Source: Jackrogersella multiformis (Eukaryota; Ascomycota; Sordariomycetes; Xylariales; Hypoxylaceae). Taken from it: DNA of 64,000 bases. Numbering within the stretch: the stretch's first letter is position 1; the number at the start of each line of letters is the position of its first letter. The stretch lies in the NCBI GenBank assembly GCA_902806575.1, contig CADCXD010000011.1, positions 1,302,001 to 1,366,000 on the forward strand. Reading direction: 5' to 3'. Below are positions 47,715 through 58,839 of the stretch, piece by piece. Made by a program: the position numbers and the translations under genes. The notes below the pieces were generated by a model that ran no database searches, was not told the origin of the DNA, and worked only from the letters and a program-made list of their open reading frames with translations.

Positions 47715-48983
47715 ATGGCGGAGAAATATATTATTCGAGTGACTGCCGGATCCAACTACGACCTAGATCGACATGTCATAGTTCCGGTTAACTCCCATGA
47801 TCCAGTTAGGATTAGCAGTGATTTCATCGATGCTGAGCTCAACGTTCGCGTGCAAAATTACCGTGGATTGCCGAGAAACTCACCTAGCACGTCGCCTTAT
47901 TTCTCTCTAGAGCCTCATGCCACCAACAAAGATCAGTACAGCATAGCAATCCGCTTTACACCGAAGAGACCTTCTGCTGGTTCTAAAGCCAAGGCATCTT
48001 CTACCGGCCCATCTAGATCATCATCGGCATCTAGGCCGTCACGGGATTCTAAATCTTCCGAGCCATCGCTTCGCGTAGCTAGCGACGAAGATTATGATGA
48101 AACAGCAGTCGGTATCTCAGGAGAGGACCTACAATTCGGCAATGACTTTGACCATCCCATCCGCGATCGCCTTCCGCCCGGCTTCAGCTATGCCATGAAT
48201 ATTGTGAAGTGGTGGATCGACCCAGGCCTTGAAGGTGATGCATACGCCGATCAGCCGTACCTCTACGGACCAGCTCTCTCGTCCTTTAACGCAATCCATG
48301 TAGGGCCAGGGGATCTCGACCCGGATAGGGGGGGTCTATGGTTCGAGGAGGGTGGTGACGAAGACGGCTTGAAAGAACGGCAAGATGTCGGCGCGCCAGT
48401 TATAGCAAAGGATCGCATGAAATGGGCCCTAAACCCCACCAACAAGAGCAGGTGGATCTTCCAGTATGGAAACACCTACTGCTTCGATTTCTTCAATCCG
48501 TATCTGGACTTCAATGAGTTCAGCCTTCGCTTGCCAGGGTTCACTTTGCCAATCATGAAATATTGGGACGGCCAGAGCCTAAGGTAAGAAAGCCCACAAC
48601 ATTTGGCCGTAAATTTGTTCGCACTATCTCGTTGGATTTGCTTTTTCTCATCGCGGAGTTTTGCGTCATCTAGGTCCAATCCGAAGCGCTCACACACCCT
48701 TAGATACGTGCTACGAAATCGTTCCACCAACGACACATACCTAGTCATTGTGTTCACGCTGTACCTCAAGGAGGATGTCAACGAAGACGGTTCGCTTAAG
48801 CCGGCTGCTCTAGAAGCGAACAAAAGGGACAAGGAGATGGCCAAGAAATCAGGGAAACTAGGGCCGGGAGATGAGGAAGGGAGCAAGGACGAGGACTACC
48901 AAGAGGGGCAAATGCGGTTTGAGAAGCTCGAAGTCAGCAAGGAGGTTGAGGGCTCGGGGATTGGAAATGATAGCGTAGACTAG
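47715..48983 (+). CDS. DUF1769 family protein
   Basis: Exon 1 is 47715-48583 and exon 2 is 48674-48983; the 90-nt intron (GTAAGA donor, CATCTAG acceptor) keeps phase and gives DGQSLRSNPKRSHTLRYVLR across the junction. The product is 392 aa. Features match the fungal DUF1769 family: N-terminal MAEKYIIRVTAGSNYD, VRVQNYRGLPRNSPSTSPYF, FGNDFDHPIRDRLPPGFSYA, IVKWWIDPGLEGDAYADQPY and LYGPALSSFNAIHVG. A Ser-rich low-complexity insert sits near residue 100, and the C-terminus is acidic/Lys-rich. The family is widespread in fungi; its molecular function is not known to me. Confidence 0.9.
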
Positions 48984-49195
48984 ATGGAGAAAATGGGTTT
49001 GTATAAGTACTACGCAGATTAGCGAAATTAATCCCTGGAGAAGGCAGGTCTTGATCAGGTTATACTAGAGCGATCACTATTCAAGGCATCCGAGAAAGTA
49101 AGTTGAAACCCATTCGCTTGGAAAAATTAAATATTTCTTGATTATTCTATTAGGCTTGTATAAGACGACTTGCCCCAATACCAAATAGCTTCACT

Positions 49196-51660
49196 CTATG
49201 ATATTGTCACGTTAAACTGGTTTAGGTCTTCGGTTCTCGAGCTATTACCTATCCAAAAGGTAAAGTTTCCCGAATCGACATTCCATTGCCCGTCAACATA
49301 ATAGCCAAGTTCGTTGTGCGGCACTGTCAGACTGATATCCTTGGACTCGCCCATCGCTAGGTCTACTTTGACGAAACGGATAAGTCTCATGACAGGAAAC
49401 TCGATCACGCTATACTCTGGTCGATAGTATAGTTGTATTACCTCCTTGCCTGCGACCTTCCCGATGTTCGTTACCCTCGCGCTAACTGACACAATACCAC
49501 CATAGGACACCGCGCTCGGAGGTACCAATAGTGATATATTAAACGTCGTATAACTCAACCCGAACCCAAACCTGATAGGTGCGTATCGAGTTACCTGTGG
49601 CCACTGCCAGTCATACAATGTAGCAGTGCCGAAACCTCCCTGGTCGTCCGATGGTAGATAGTTATAGGCGATAGGGAATGCGCCGTTGGCCTGTGGCATC
49701 GTCACAGTTAGCTTTCCACTGGGGTTCACATCGCCAAAGAGGATCTCGACCAATGCGTCGCCGGTGAACTCTCCAGATAGCCAGGAGTGGAGAATAGCAT
49801 GGGATCGCATTGTCGACTCGTTCAGCACGAACGTCTGCCCGCTACTCATGACTAATATAGTATAGACACCGGTGTCTAGTACAGCATCTAGGAGTTGTTG
49901 CTGAAGACCTGGAAATCCCAAGTCCGCATGAGCGAAACCTTCACTGTCGGTGCGGCGGTTGTTTATCTCGGACGGTTCAAATGTACCATATCCGGAACCG
50001 AGCATTACAACAGCGAGCCCTGCCTCCCGAGCTGCTGCCACAGCTTCTTCGATACCTGAGCTATCGTTCGATTGGAGTGCGTCGACGCCATGGGCGTAAA
50101 GCACATTCTCATCACCGAGTTTGTGTGCGAGACTGCGACGTAATGAATTGCCGTAAGCCGGGTCTGTAGCATTACAAGCTGCGTAATTACCGGCATTGAT
50201 CATGTCTGCGTACGCGCCCACGACTGCGATTTTACTCATATTTCCCCTCTGAAGAGGCAAAACTCCATCGTTTTTTTGAAGTACAATAGACTCTCTCGAC
50301 ATGTTTCGGTTGATATCGAGGTGTCGTTCGTTCCTCAACGTACGTTCCATTCTCTCGGTGGATGGTAACGGGTTATCGAACACTCCAGTTATGAATTTGA
50401 CCTCAAGCATGGCCAATACGGATCTATCGATCAGGTTTGCGATATCGGTGTTGTTAACGTAGTTTATGAGGGTCGTAAAAAGACCTGTCCCAGTAGGAGA
50501 CAGTTCATGTTGTAGCCCAGCACGGAGAGCTTTTTGAGCGGCATCTTCCGGAGATTTCGAGACCTTGGACTCCGTGGTAGTGTACTCTATCGAGCTTGCA
50601 TCCGACATGATTAAGCCCTCAAATCCTAGGATTCCGCGGAGAAGGTCCTGTATCATGTACTTGTTGATGGACACAGGTACGCGGTCTACCGATGCGTAGG
50701 ATACCATCAGCGATAATGGTTCGGCTTCCTTCATAACTTTGATGTACGGAGTCGCGAGGTCGTTCATGATGTTATTTATTCCGCCAGACATACTCGCTCC
50801 GTTGACACCCCCGTTGCTGCGACCATAAACCCAGTGCTTAATAGTCGTCGCAATCTTAACAAAGCCATTCTCGTCCTTCGCCTGCATAGTTTCAACATAC
50901 TTCGTGCCAAATTCCGAGACAAAATAGGGGTCTTCGCCAAACCTATCAACGGTCAGTCAAATGCCCCCTTGAGGGCAGCTGCGGCGATCCCCTGAAACTC
51001 ACATTTCGCCATTCCGACCATTCCTAGGATCATAAGCAATATCAAGCTCTGGTGAGAAAACCCAATTCACGCCGAGCGCATGATTTTCATCCCGGAGGAC
51101 GGCAACAACCTGCTCGTACAGATCCAGGTTCCACGACGAGGCCATGGAAACAGCGCCAGGGAATAAGGTACCGCCGGACACCCATATCGAGTTAATAGAG
51201 TCGGCAATCACCACGTACGGGATACCTAGCCTTGTGCTATTAATCTGCTCGGCGCGTAATTCGTTCACGGCGGGCAATACATCTTTAGCATAGTTGTACT
51301 GGGACCCTAGGTCTGTTTGAGTTATAATTGACGTTAATCTATCGTTAATTCCACTGATCAAGATTGGAGTTGGTTTATTGACATACTTATCTGCCCGTTC
51401 TGAGTTTTATGGACGGCGTCGAATGCTGTCTTATTGAAAGTTGTTTGCCCGTCAGTGCGGCCAAGAGTCATTGGATCACCGGCGAGCTGTCCGACTTTCT
51501 CCTCCCAGGTCATACGCTGGAGCAGATCTGTCGCGCGATCTTTAGGCGAGAGAGATGAGTTCGAGTATGCTGGACTATGCTGCCGTACAAGCACGGACAC
51601 GGAAGCGCATGTTATATCCGAAAAGCCAACCAAGAGGGCGGAAATGGCGAAACAGACCAT
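49196..51660 (-). CDS. Secreted glycoside hydrolase family 3 beta-glucosidase
   Basis: Hydrolyses terminal beta-linked glucose, the last step of cellulose or beta-glucan breakdown. Exons 51660-51387, 51312-51003 and 50942-49196 give 776 aa with in-phase introns of 74 and 60 nt. A signal peptide is likely (MVCFAISALLVGF...ASVS). GH3 landmarks: MTWEEKVGQL, LGIPYVVIADSINSIWVSGG, ALGVNWVFSPELDIAYDPRN, GRNGEMFGEDPYFVSEFGTK, IKHWVYG and GLIMSDASSIEY, where Asp309 is the expected nucleophile. The C-terminal domain has SIVLQKNDGVLPL, FGDVNPSGKLTVTMPQ and the RFGFGLSYTTF motif. It ends with a fibronectin III-like domain (VTNIGKVAGKEVIQLYYRP). The first intron is needed because the two frames differ; its removal gives NGQINLGSQYNYA, as in the family. 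Confidence 0.9.
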
Positions 51661-52554
51661 AGTCGAAGACTTCGGAAAATTTATCTAACCTAGAGTAAAT
51701 AGGGTCATGTCAGTACTCGTACTCGTGAAGAAACCAGCAGTCGCTCGTTAACCCCTATGGCGTAGAATTCATCTGCCAGTCACGGCCTATATTTCATATC
51801 AAGCGCGACGCGCATTTCAATCGATCGCCTTACCGGTGCCTATTACGCAATACTTAGGTAGACAGCGGATCCTCATGCTTTAGTCCATGACTCGTAGACA
51901 ACGACGTTCGAGGAGGGGAAAAGCTTGCCTGTGCAGGGACACGCGTGGGAGCCCGTCAACTAGCGTAGGTAAATCAAGTTCTTAGCAACGAAGTTAGTTT
52001 GGACCCAAATAGTCGGATCGGTACTCAGTCTGGAGTCTAGAATAGTAAAACATCTTCCTTGCCATCTCACATTGACGATCGGCTCGTCGGTATTATATCG
52101 TTTCTTGAGTTCGCGTTCCTTGGGACATCGGGAAGTTAGCCGGGAATGTAGTATGGGAGGAATGAATAGGAGAGTACCCTGACCTGTACCTACTATACTG
52201 TAACCTAGGTTAGGCGTTAATGGATGGAAATTCAGATTTACGGTATTAAAAGTCATTTGGTAAAGAGGTCACCCAGTGAAAATTGCAGGTGATTGCAGTG
52301 AAGAGGAGTGTATTTAGGCCTATCAAGTATACCTATTCTACCATGGCTGTTAGCTAGGTGACCTTTAGAGATAATAGGGGCAGAAAGAGATAGTAAAAGC
52401 GACTTACTGAATCTATCATAGAGCTCAATCTCACCCTTTCCAGTTGATTTCATAAGGGTACACAGGAAGTTGCTTATTCAAGCACAAGACGATCAAACTA
52501 CCAGCAAAGTTATAAAAATTATATCTGAAAGAATAAGAAGCTCGGCTATGAGTT
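51661..52554. other. Intergenic: GH3 upstream region
   Basis: About 900 nt. Two minus-strand frames (52453-52253 and 52256-51960) are open but have no recognisable domain; the second contains a Trp-rich stretch (VNVRWQGRCFTILDSRL). They may be chance frames or part of a decayed gene. Confidence 0.35.
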
Positions 52555-52948
52555 CTAGTTGTTTTTTATATTAAGGTCAGACAGTTGGCTTGTATTAATT
52601 TGACCATTGAGCTTATGCGCACCTTGAATTATGACACGCAAGGCATTATACCAACGAGAGGCAGCAGATCCCGCGGGTAGGCCTGCAGCTCCGCGGATGG
52701 CGGTGAGAAATAGCCCAGGGATGCCATAGCCTTGTCGGATACGCATCGAGACCAACAGATTGGCTTGAACCACGACAGGCAAGTCTGGAGTCGAGTCTAT
52801 AACATGTTAGATAATCTGGCAACCCGGCGCAAACATCGCGTGTTTATTCTTACCGCGCTCGAAAACGAAAGCTCTGTGATAATGTGTCAGCGAGCTCGCA
52901 TTTAGAATTGTATAAGGGTAGGTCAAGAACTCACTCGGTGTATGACAT
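52555..52948 (-). CDS. Small 91-aa protein with two micro-exons, unknown function
   Basis: Three exons join in phase: 52948-52935 (14 nt), 52873-52854 (20 nt) and 52796-52555. Introns are 61 and 57 nt with GTGAGT and GTAAGA donors, CGCTGAC and ATCTAAC branches, and CACAG and TATAG acceptors. The protein begins MSYTEAFVFERDSTPDLPVV and continues VQANLLVSMRIRQGYGIPGL, FLTAIRGAAGLPAGSAASRW. It ends in a polar tail. No signal peptide and no domain I recognise. The perfect phasing and full splice consensus argue that this is a real gene and not a chance frame. It lies between the GH3 and lectin-like genes on the same strand. Confidence 0.5.
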
Positions 52949-53760
52949 GATGAAACTCGAGTTCAGTATCGTACTGGTAGCCTGGTGGTTTTGTATGGCC
53001 CGTGTTGAGAGTGATAAAGCAGGTAGGGTTCAGGAAGTTTATGAATTCTAGGATTCAAGAAAGTTGGTTATGGATTGATAAATTATTGTAGAAGATCTAG
53101 GGTTGGAAAAAGAATGAATTGTTTTCTGAGGTAGGCAGAAAAGTATGACACTCATTCAGATATGGCTATCGTGACCGTTGCTCGTTAATCGTCTTTAAAT
53201 GCTATCGTCTTTAATCGCCATCGTCTTTTACGATCAGTATCTTCAGTTCTAGCTTGCCATCTTTTGACGATTTTAGAGACTCGATATAGCCCGTTAGAAC
53301 TGCGGTGGTCTAGGACGAGATATGCAAAAGACAATACAGGGTTGTGAAATATCATGGTGTCCAGGAATCTGTAGAGTTAAGCTGTTGAACTAAAGGAATA
53401 TTTCTGTTCAAACACTATGATATATGTTAATCTTCTTGTCAGAATATTCACCTTCTAGTTCAACATTGTTCTGTTTCAACCGTAATCCTTTATGTGTCAC
53501 AGCAAAATAGGGCTTATAAATGGTACACTCAATAATATATTTGATATAATAGACTAAATTGATATTGCCCATGTAAGTGGTACTGGGAAGGATATATGAT
53601 AGAAGAGGCACGTAGTATATAATAGGTCTGGCATCATAGTAACTAATTAGAGATAGTGTAGACTTCTTGGTGTTATGAGACCTTCAGACTCATCATAAGC
53701 TTCACAAGAAGGCATTAGACAGCATTAATTGGCATTTATAGGTTGCGTATAAAAACCTTC
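52949..53760. other. Intergenic: AT-leaning stretch upstream of the 91-aa gene
   Basis: Upstream side of the micro-exon gene. A reiterated ATCGTCTTTAA-like phrase lies at 53188-53226. No gene seen. Confidence 0.4.
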
Positions 53761-54180
53761 ATGACCATCGGGGCACCTCTGGGCGAGGAGGACTCTTTCA
53801 TGTACGAACTCGAGTCCTTTTAGGTATTCTTATTCTGTATATGCCACCACTACGACCGATTACCTACCTGGCATAGAGACTGGCCCAACAAATTTTGACA
53901 GTTGGAATCGCGAGATTAATGAGACTTTAGCAGACCTTAAGAAAGGGATGGTATCTCACGAGGGAGATTTCATTAAGATGGCATACAACAATTTCGCATA
54001 TTTCCGGCCTTTGCTACCTTAGGTAAATTCGCTACGAGAAGTAGTATTACCAAACAACAGATGGTGGGAAAGGAAGATGAGGTACGGTATTCCCGCATGC
54101 AATATATCCTTCATGAAGTCCAGAAGGCTCAAAGTACGAAGAAGTTCGACTGAAGACATGTCATATCGGTTAATGCATTA
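53761..54180 (+). pseudogene. Decayed gene of unknown family
   Basis: A TATAAAAA box lies just upstream of an ATG at 53761. The frame reads MTIGAPLGEEDSFMYELESF, then TAG. One base later it continues RYSYSVYATTTTDYLPGIET, GPTNFDSWNREINETLADLK and GDFIKMAYNNFAYFRPLLP. A TAG at 54020 follows (CAG to TAG would restore it), then VNSLREVVLPNNRWWERK. One apparent frameshift and at least one in-frame stop suggest a broken gene. Coding-like composition is the main support; I recognise no family. Confidence 0.35.
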
Positions 54181-54495
54181 GTAGAGTAGAGCACCCGGTT
54201 GAACAATCAATCAAACCTCAACCACCAAGATACATACAAAACTGAGCCTCCTTCTTGTATTGGAGAGTGTCTAGATGGTCTCGCCTAGAAGCTTGACAGC
54301 GTTTCAAGACTTGAGAGGACTAAACATACGAGGTGCTGTCTATTGACTATAGAGATGAGCATGACATAGTTCTATGCATGCTCCTCATACTCGATGGCGA
54401 TACAAACTTGTCCGAAGGTTATTCGTTTTCCTTCTAGCCCGAACACGCGCCCGATGTTATAGCGAGCACTTTTCGAATCGTCTGATCCGTTCTGG
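54181..54495. other. Intergenic: downstream flank of the lectin-like gene
   Basis: About 315 nt, no gene seen. Confidence 0.4.
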
Positions 54496-55575
54496 TCACA
54501 TTGGTATCCCCTTCACTTCGGCTAGAACCACCCCAGATACGATCCATTCTTGAGTCGCTGCTAGATGGCTCCAATGCAAGACCATCCACCTGTCCTGCCA
54601 CCCAGTTCCGCACGGGTGAAACACGATGGCTTCGCCATTAGGTGAATGCCCAAGAGCATTCAGGGACTGTGAAACAATCGCCATCGGGTTTCCTTTTTGC
54701 TCTTTATGACAAGAACTCCCGAAGAGTCTTCTCAGAGAAGCCGGCAGTTGGATTTGGCAAGGCGACCAGTTTAAACTGCACAATTTATCTTCAGATTTAC
54801 TATTCGCCATCACAAATAACTCATCCTCGTATCTCACGAACGCGTATATCATCGAGGGGTCGGCCGGATTGGGGTTGTAGGTACAAACAGGGCCGCTCGC
54901 GTTAGCAATGCTTCTATATCGATCCCAAGCACCACATAGGAAGGAGAACTCGACAACCCCGTCAGCGATTGGAACCAAGGCCTTCAAATCATCTTTAGAA
55001 TCCTGGTAGAGACAGGCTGGTCCAGTCGCACCCCTCGTGATTCTGTCTGCCAACTCCCACTGATGACATGTATTCTTTGGAGTATGCCGGGCTTGGGAGC
55101 AACGATAGTGGAGGACATCGCCGGTATTGGTAAGCAAAGCAGTCTCTAATGCGGTCCCCTCTAAAGAGTCACCAGCCGGAATGTTGCTCTGATACAGAGG
55201 AGCAGCATCACAGATAACGACTTTGCCATAGCGATGATCCTGCCCAAAGTTGATATCGGCTGAGAGCTTCCAGGCGTACGTACCACTACCGATGGGGATG
55301 GTATTATCGCGCGTATAGTGTTTAACAAGCCCGTCCTCCTCGAGAACGAGAACTTCGAAATCCCCATGATTCTGTTCTCGCTTTCTCATAGCGGAGTTTT
55401 GGATTATCGAGCCCCCAGAAAACGGCTTGGTTGAAATGATGTCGCACTTTTTCCACTTTCCATTCAAACGATCTCGGTAAAAGTGAACTAGACGTTGTTC
55501 GGTATTCCCATTGCAGCCAGAAAAGTTAATTACTGCTTCTAGACTCCCGTAGGAAGATTGACAAAGTCGATTCAT
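54496..55575 (-). CDS. Beta-propeller lectin-like protein
   Basis: 359 aa in one exon from the ATG at 55575. Repeating blocks read like propeller blades: LEAVINFSG...RLVHFYRDRLNGKWKK...GGSIIQN, DFEVLVLEEDGLVKHYTRDN, ALLTNTGDVLHYRCS and LKALVPIADGVVEFSF, then MIYAFVRYEDELFVMAN. The pattern of a beta strand, a G-x-L-x-H-Y/F-x-R-D turn and a SIIQ/N end recalls the PLL/fucose-binding lectin-type propellers of fungi and bacteria. No signal peptide is evident at this start. The frame is open upstream to a TTTTCCAG acceptor near 55612, so an earlier exon may exist. It sits between the micro-exon gene and the AA9 gene on the same strand. Sugar binding is inferred. Confidence 0.6.
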   Translation of the reverse strand: MNRLCQSSYGSLEAVINFSGCNGNTEQRLVHFYRDRLNGKWKKCDIISTKPFSGGSIIQNSAMRKREQNHGDFEVLVLEEDGLVKHYTRDNTIPIGSGTYAWKLSADINFGQDHRYGKVVICDAAPLYQSNIPAGDSLEGTALETALLTNTGDVLHYRCSQARHTPKNTCHQWELADRITRGATGPACLYQDSKDDLKALVPIADGVVEFSFLCGAWDRYRSIANASGPVCTYNPNPADPSMIYAFVRYEDELFVMANSKSEDKLCSLNWSPCQIQLPASLRRLFGSSCHKEQKGNPMAIVSQSLNALGHSPNGEAIVFHPCGTGWQDRWMVLHWSHLAATQEWIVSGVVLAEVKGIPM

Positions 55576-56122
55576 TTTAAGCTCAGTGTCTGAAAGGAGG
55601 GTTCGCCTCGAGCTGGAAAATAATTATTATATGTCAAATTCTTCGAATGACAGGTAACGTCCTCGGGGCACTTCCAAGGTAAATGTTCTCAGCATTTTGG
55701 ACACCGAGAATGAGGGCTGATCATTGGACCTTTGCGTTTGTTACTACCTAGGTACCTAATGCAGCATTCCGAGGACCGCGAGACTTGCAGCATCTGAAGC
55801 CATGTATGTACCCGGGTAAGGTCCAATCAGGACATGTACGTCTCATATTGCAATCAGAGCCTTCATCTAACAGGCGTAGAGCAAGACCACCCCTCTAAGT
55901 TGCTATCATATCTCACTTTCTTCCTGCACGAGGCCGCCTACGATCTACCACCTATAAGATCTAACATGATGTCACAAGCGAAATACTTGGCATTTTGAAG
56001 GCCACTTGCCTACAGCAAGTGAATGGAGTAAACTCTACCGCAGGATATGTTGATACATCTACCCTCCTAGCTTGGTATATACAGTACCTACCTACCTAGG
56101 TTAAGTAGGTAGGTATACATGT
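55576..56122. other. Intergenic: between lectin-like and AA9 genes
   Basis: About 550 nt. CCTAGG motifs lie at 55748 and 56096, the latter in a TACCTACCTAGGTTAAGTAG context. May include a missed 5' exon of the lectin-like gene. Nothing else seen. Confidence 0.4.
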
Positions 56123-56942
56123 TTAACCCCTCCATACAGCAGGGCCAGGGGGGATATAAGGAGAGTCAGCCGTGATGGCGCCCAAGTTCACTAGAATACC
56201 CGGGTCGTTACCCTTGTAGGCTCCGGGCAGTGCAACTAGACGCCCTGGAGTCCCACTACCGCCTCCGGCGATCTTGATCTGTGTGCAAGCAAGGTAGAAT
56301 TGGGCTCCATTCGGTGTATTGGCTAAGTGAAGTGCAATTTGCTCTACACGAAGTAGATACTCGCCGTTTGGAGTGGCAGAGGGAATTGTCGCATTCGTCA
56401 ACACGTACTCATCTAACAATCGGTCAGCTATCCCTTTCTGATTGCGACAAGTTATTTTGAACCCGAGACTTACTCTGCGCGGGCCATGTCATCTGTTTGT
56501 TACCGTCTATGGTCGGCGTAGTCGTGTGAATCTTGAACCAGACATTGCCAGATCCATCCCAGTTAGACGCGGTTTTACCCGCGGGGACCTTGGCTAGGTA
56601 GTACTGAGTAGGGCCCGGGTGGTTGACTTGCTGGGTCGAGATATAGTGGATAGTAGCGCCAGCGGGGACGGTGACGATGTTCGCTGCGTTTTGTGATGAG
56701 TAGCAGCGGATATCCGCACTGGTTGCGCTCTCGATTCCCGTCTTGCTATTGGCATTCTTGGTCATACGCGTAGCCCACCAGTCCGCTTCTTCGGACTTGC
56801 CGTTGACGACAAGTCTTGGAAATGTGTCTAAACCGGTTTAGCAGGATCTCTCGGAGATGAAAATCTAGGTATGGTGTAGAATCAACATACAGTGGGCTTG
56901 CACCGCCGTCGCGGCAACCAGGAGGCTCGTAAGGAACTGCAT
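56123..56942 (-). CDS. AA9 lytic polysaccharide monooxygenase (formerly GH61)
   Basis: Copper enzyme that cleaves cellulose oxidatively outside the cell. Exons 56942-56891, 56827-56474 and 56412-56123 give 231 aa; introns of 64 and 61 nt are in phase with GTATGT and GTAAGT donors. The signal peptide MQFLTSLLVAATAVQA leaves His17 at the mature N-terminus, the first half of the copper histidine brace. The second brace residue is His87 in NHPGPTQYYLAKVP. The C-terminal part has EYLLRVEQIALHLA and NGAQFYLACTQIKIAGGGSG, containing the conserved Gln-Phe-Tyr axial-tyrosine motif. Cys59 and the Cys in YLACTQ probably form the conserved disulfide. No CBM1 module follows. All key residues are present, so the enzyme should be active. 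Confidence 0.93.
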
Positions 56943-58839
56943 CTTGATCACTTGGTTATGAGGAGAAAAAGGAGTCTAAGGATAAGAAATGGCCATAAGC
57001 ATACTTTATATGTTTTTAACCACGACTCATCGCAATGTCAGCCCATCAATGCGAGTCAAGAGATGATGCTAATTTGTTAACCTACATATTTGGTCATGTC
57101 TTATTCCGCATCGATTTTCTCCGAGAAGCCATTAATGTAGCCCCCCTGAATAACGTCATTGCTTTTTCCAAACTATAGATTTCTCTACGGCTAATCTCCA
57201 AGTCAACCTGGGATATTTGAATACTCTATATATTTTTAAAATATCTCGGCATTGTGGAAAAGAAATGCGGGGAAGTTGTAGGATCCTCTGAAGCAATATT
57301 AGCCTCAAGACAATTGTCACGGGTTTGTGACGGCTAACTGCCTCGGTAGACTAGTATTATATAGTATTGTTGTGGTTTTAAAGGTATATTAATCGAGATA
57401 AATCTATTATTTTGTGATTTTAGACTTCTGAACCTTATATAACATGGCGTATAGCTTTCTTGTTGAGTAATTCGATGCGGCAGGCTTACAAATTCCAGTA
57501 GCACTAGATCTTCTGGTCAAGGCAAATCATATTACTTGGGTCTTCATCGCTTTAGCTATTCGACATGGTCTAGATATCAAGATGGTAAATACACAAACTC
57601 GTTATAGATTTATACAACTCTACGTTTTTAGCATCTTGGAAATTTGGCGTAGAAATCTGCTTTGGATGGCCCCCTATTATCGTCCGTACATGCATGAAAA
57701 TTATTTTTAAAGGAGGCACCTTATTTTAATAAAGCGATATACATATATGCTAGGTTTACTCTTATAGACGTTAGTTTACGCCCAAAACTTACAATGGAGG
57801 AAAACTTTTCTCCAGCCTAAGAGATATGTTTCTCCTTTTTATAATAATAATTGGTACCTGTTTTACACCATGAAAACGTCGTAATTAGGGAATCATAAGT
57901 CAATGTAACTTAGCTAATATCGAATACCGGATGCTATTCCGAAACAGCTGACTGAAATTATCATCGTGATATAACCTGAATCTGTACGCCTAGTCTTTCT
58001 TTCATGCTTACTTAGATAGTTTTCTGGGCTAGAGTTAGAAGAGTTGCTGCTTCGAAGTCATGATTAATGGTAGATTTCAGAAATGCTGAAAAAGGGGCAA
58101 AAGAAAAAAGGTTTACACTCATGTTAGCGGCGCCAGAGGCTTAATTATGATTTTGACGCCAAATCCATTTTAAACTTCAGTTGGTCCATGCCAACTAAAG
58201 CCCTTCGCCATCATTTCTTTCGTGTTGACTAGGTAGGTTTTACGACTATAGAGTTATACCCTATCGACCTACCTAACTTGGCGTCCAGGACCTACCCAGT
58301 GCCCTTATAAATCAGGTCACTACGCCTGAGTCTGCTATGCCCCAAACATGTTGACTCTCATACGTACTAGGTAGGTTAGGCAGGTAACTGCCCATCTTTC
58401 GAGTACAATAATAAGGACGCTATACTGCCACATCAACACGTAGTTCAAGTTTAATAACTCTGTCGGAATTAGATATGAACCTAGTAAGTTTCCCTTCGCA
58501 AACCTATCTCCGAAATCTTCAGTTTGTTCATAAAACCACCTATCCTCACTCATACTGGCTTCCCATATTTCTCTATAGATGCACCATATATATTCATTAT
58601 TGCCATCCAACATCCTCTAATACGATAAACAGTCAAGATAGTCGATAGCAACTCCCTGAAGCACTGACACCCAGAAGACTCTTCAGCTTGATTGAAGTTC
58701 TAAACTTTCAAATCTGAGAGTTCGTTGTTGATTGGTAGGATCTACAATCGTTGTTGAAAGCACACTGCCTACCTAGGTAGGTATTATCATCAGAAGCGGA
58801 CTCGGAAAACTATCTTCATCGTCCCTTTCAATAGCTAGA
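56943..58839. other. Gene-poor intergenic region
   Basis: About 1.9 kb. An 89-codon frame at 57444-57710 has one internal TAA and reads FDAAGLQIPVALDLLVKANH, possibly another relic. A minus-strand frame at 58613-58335 has no domain. CCTAGG at 58775. No secure gene. Confidence 0.4.

Noticed and set aside
51313..51386. Apparent frameshift in the GH3 gene between the frames ending LQS-stop and starting ISGINDRL
   Set aside because: A 74-nt intron with a GTATGT donor and an ACAG acceptor removes the problem, keeps phase and yields NGQINLGSQYNYA, which fits the GH3 family. No pseudogene call is needed.
57444..57710. 89-codon plus-strand frame with a single internal TAA
   Set aside because: AT-rich surroundings make such an open frame plausible by chance; mentioned only in the intergenic entry.
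58335..58613. 92-codon minus-strand frame with aromatic-rich sequence
   Set aside because: Has an ATG but no domain and no clear splice partners; could be a relic but support is too weak.
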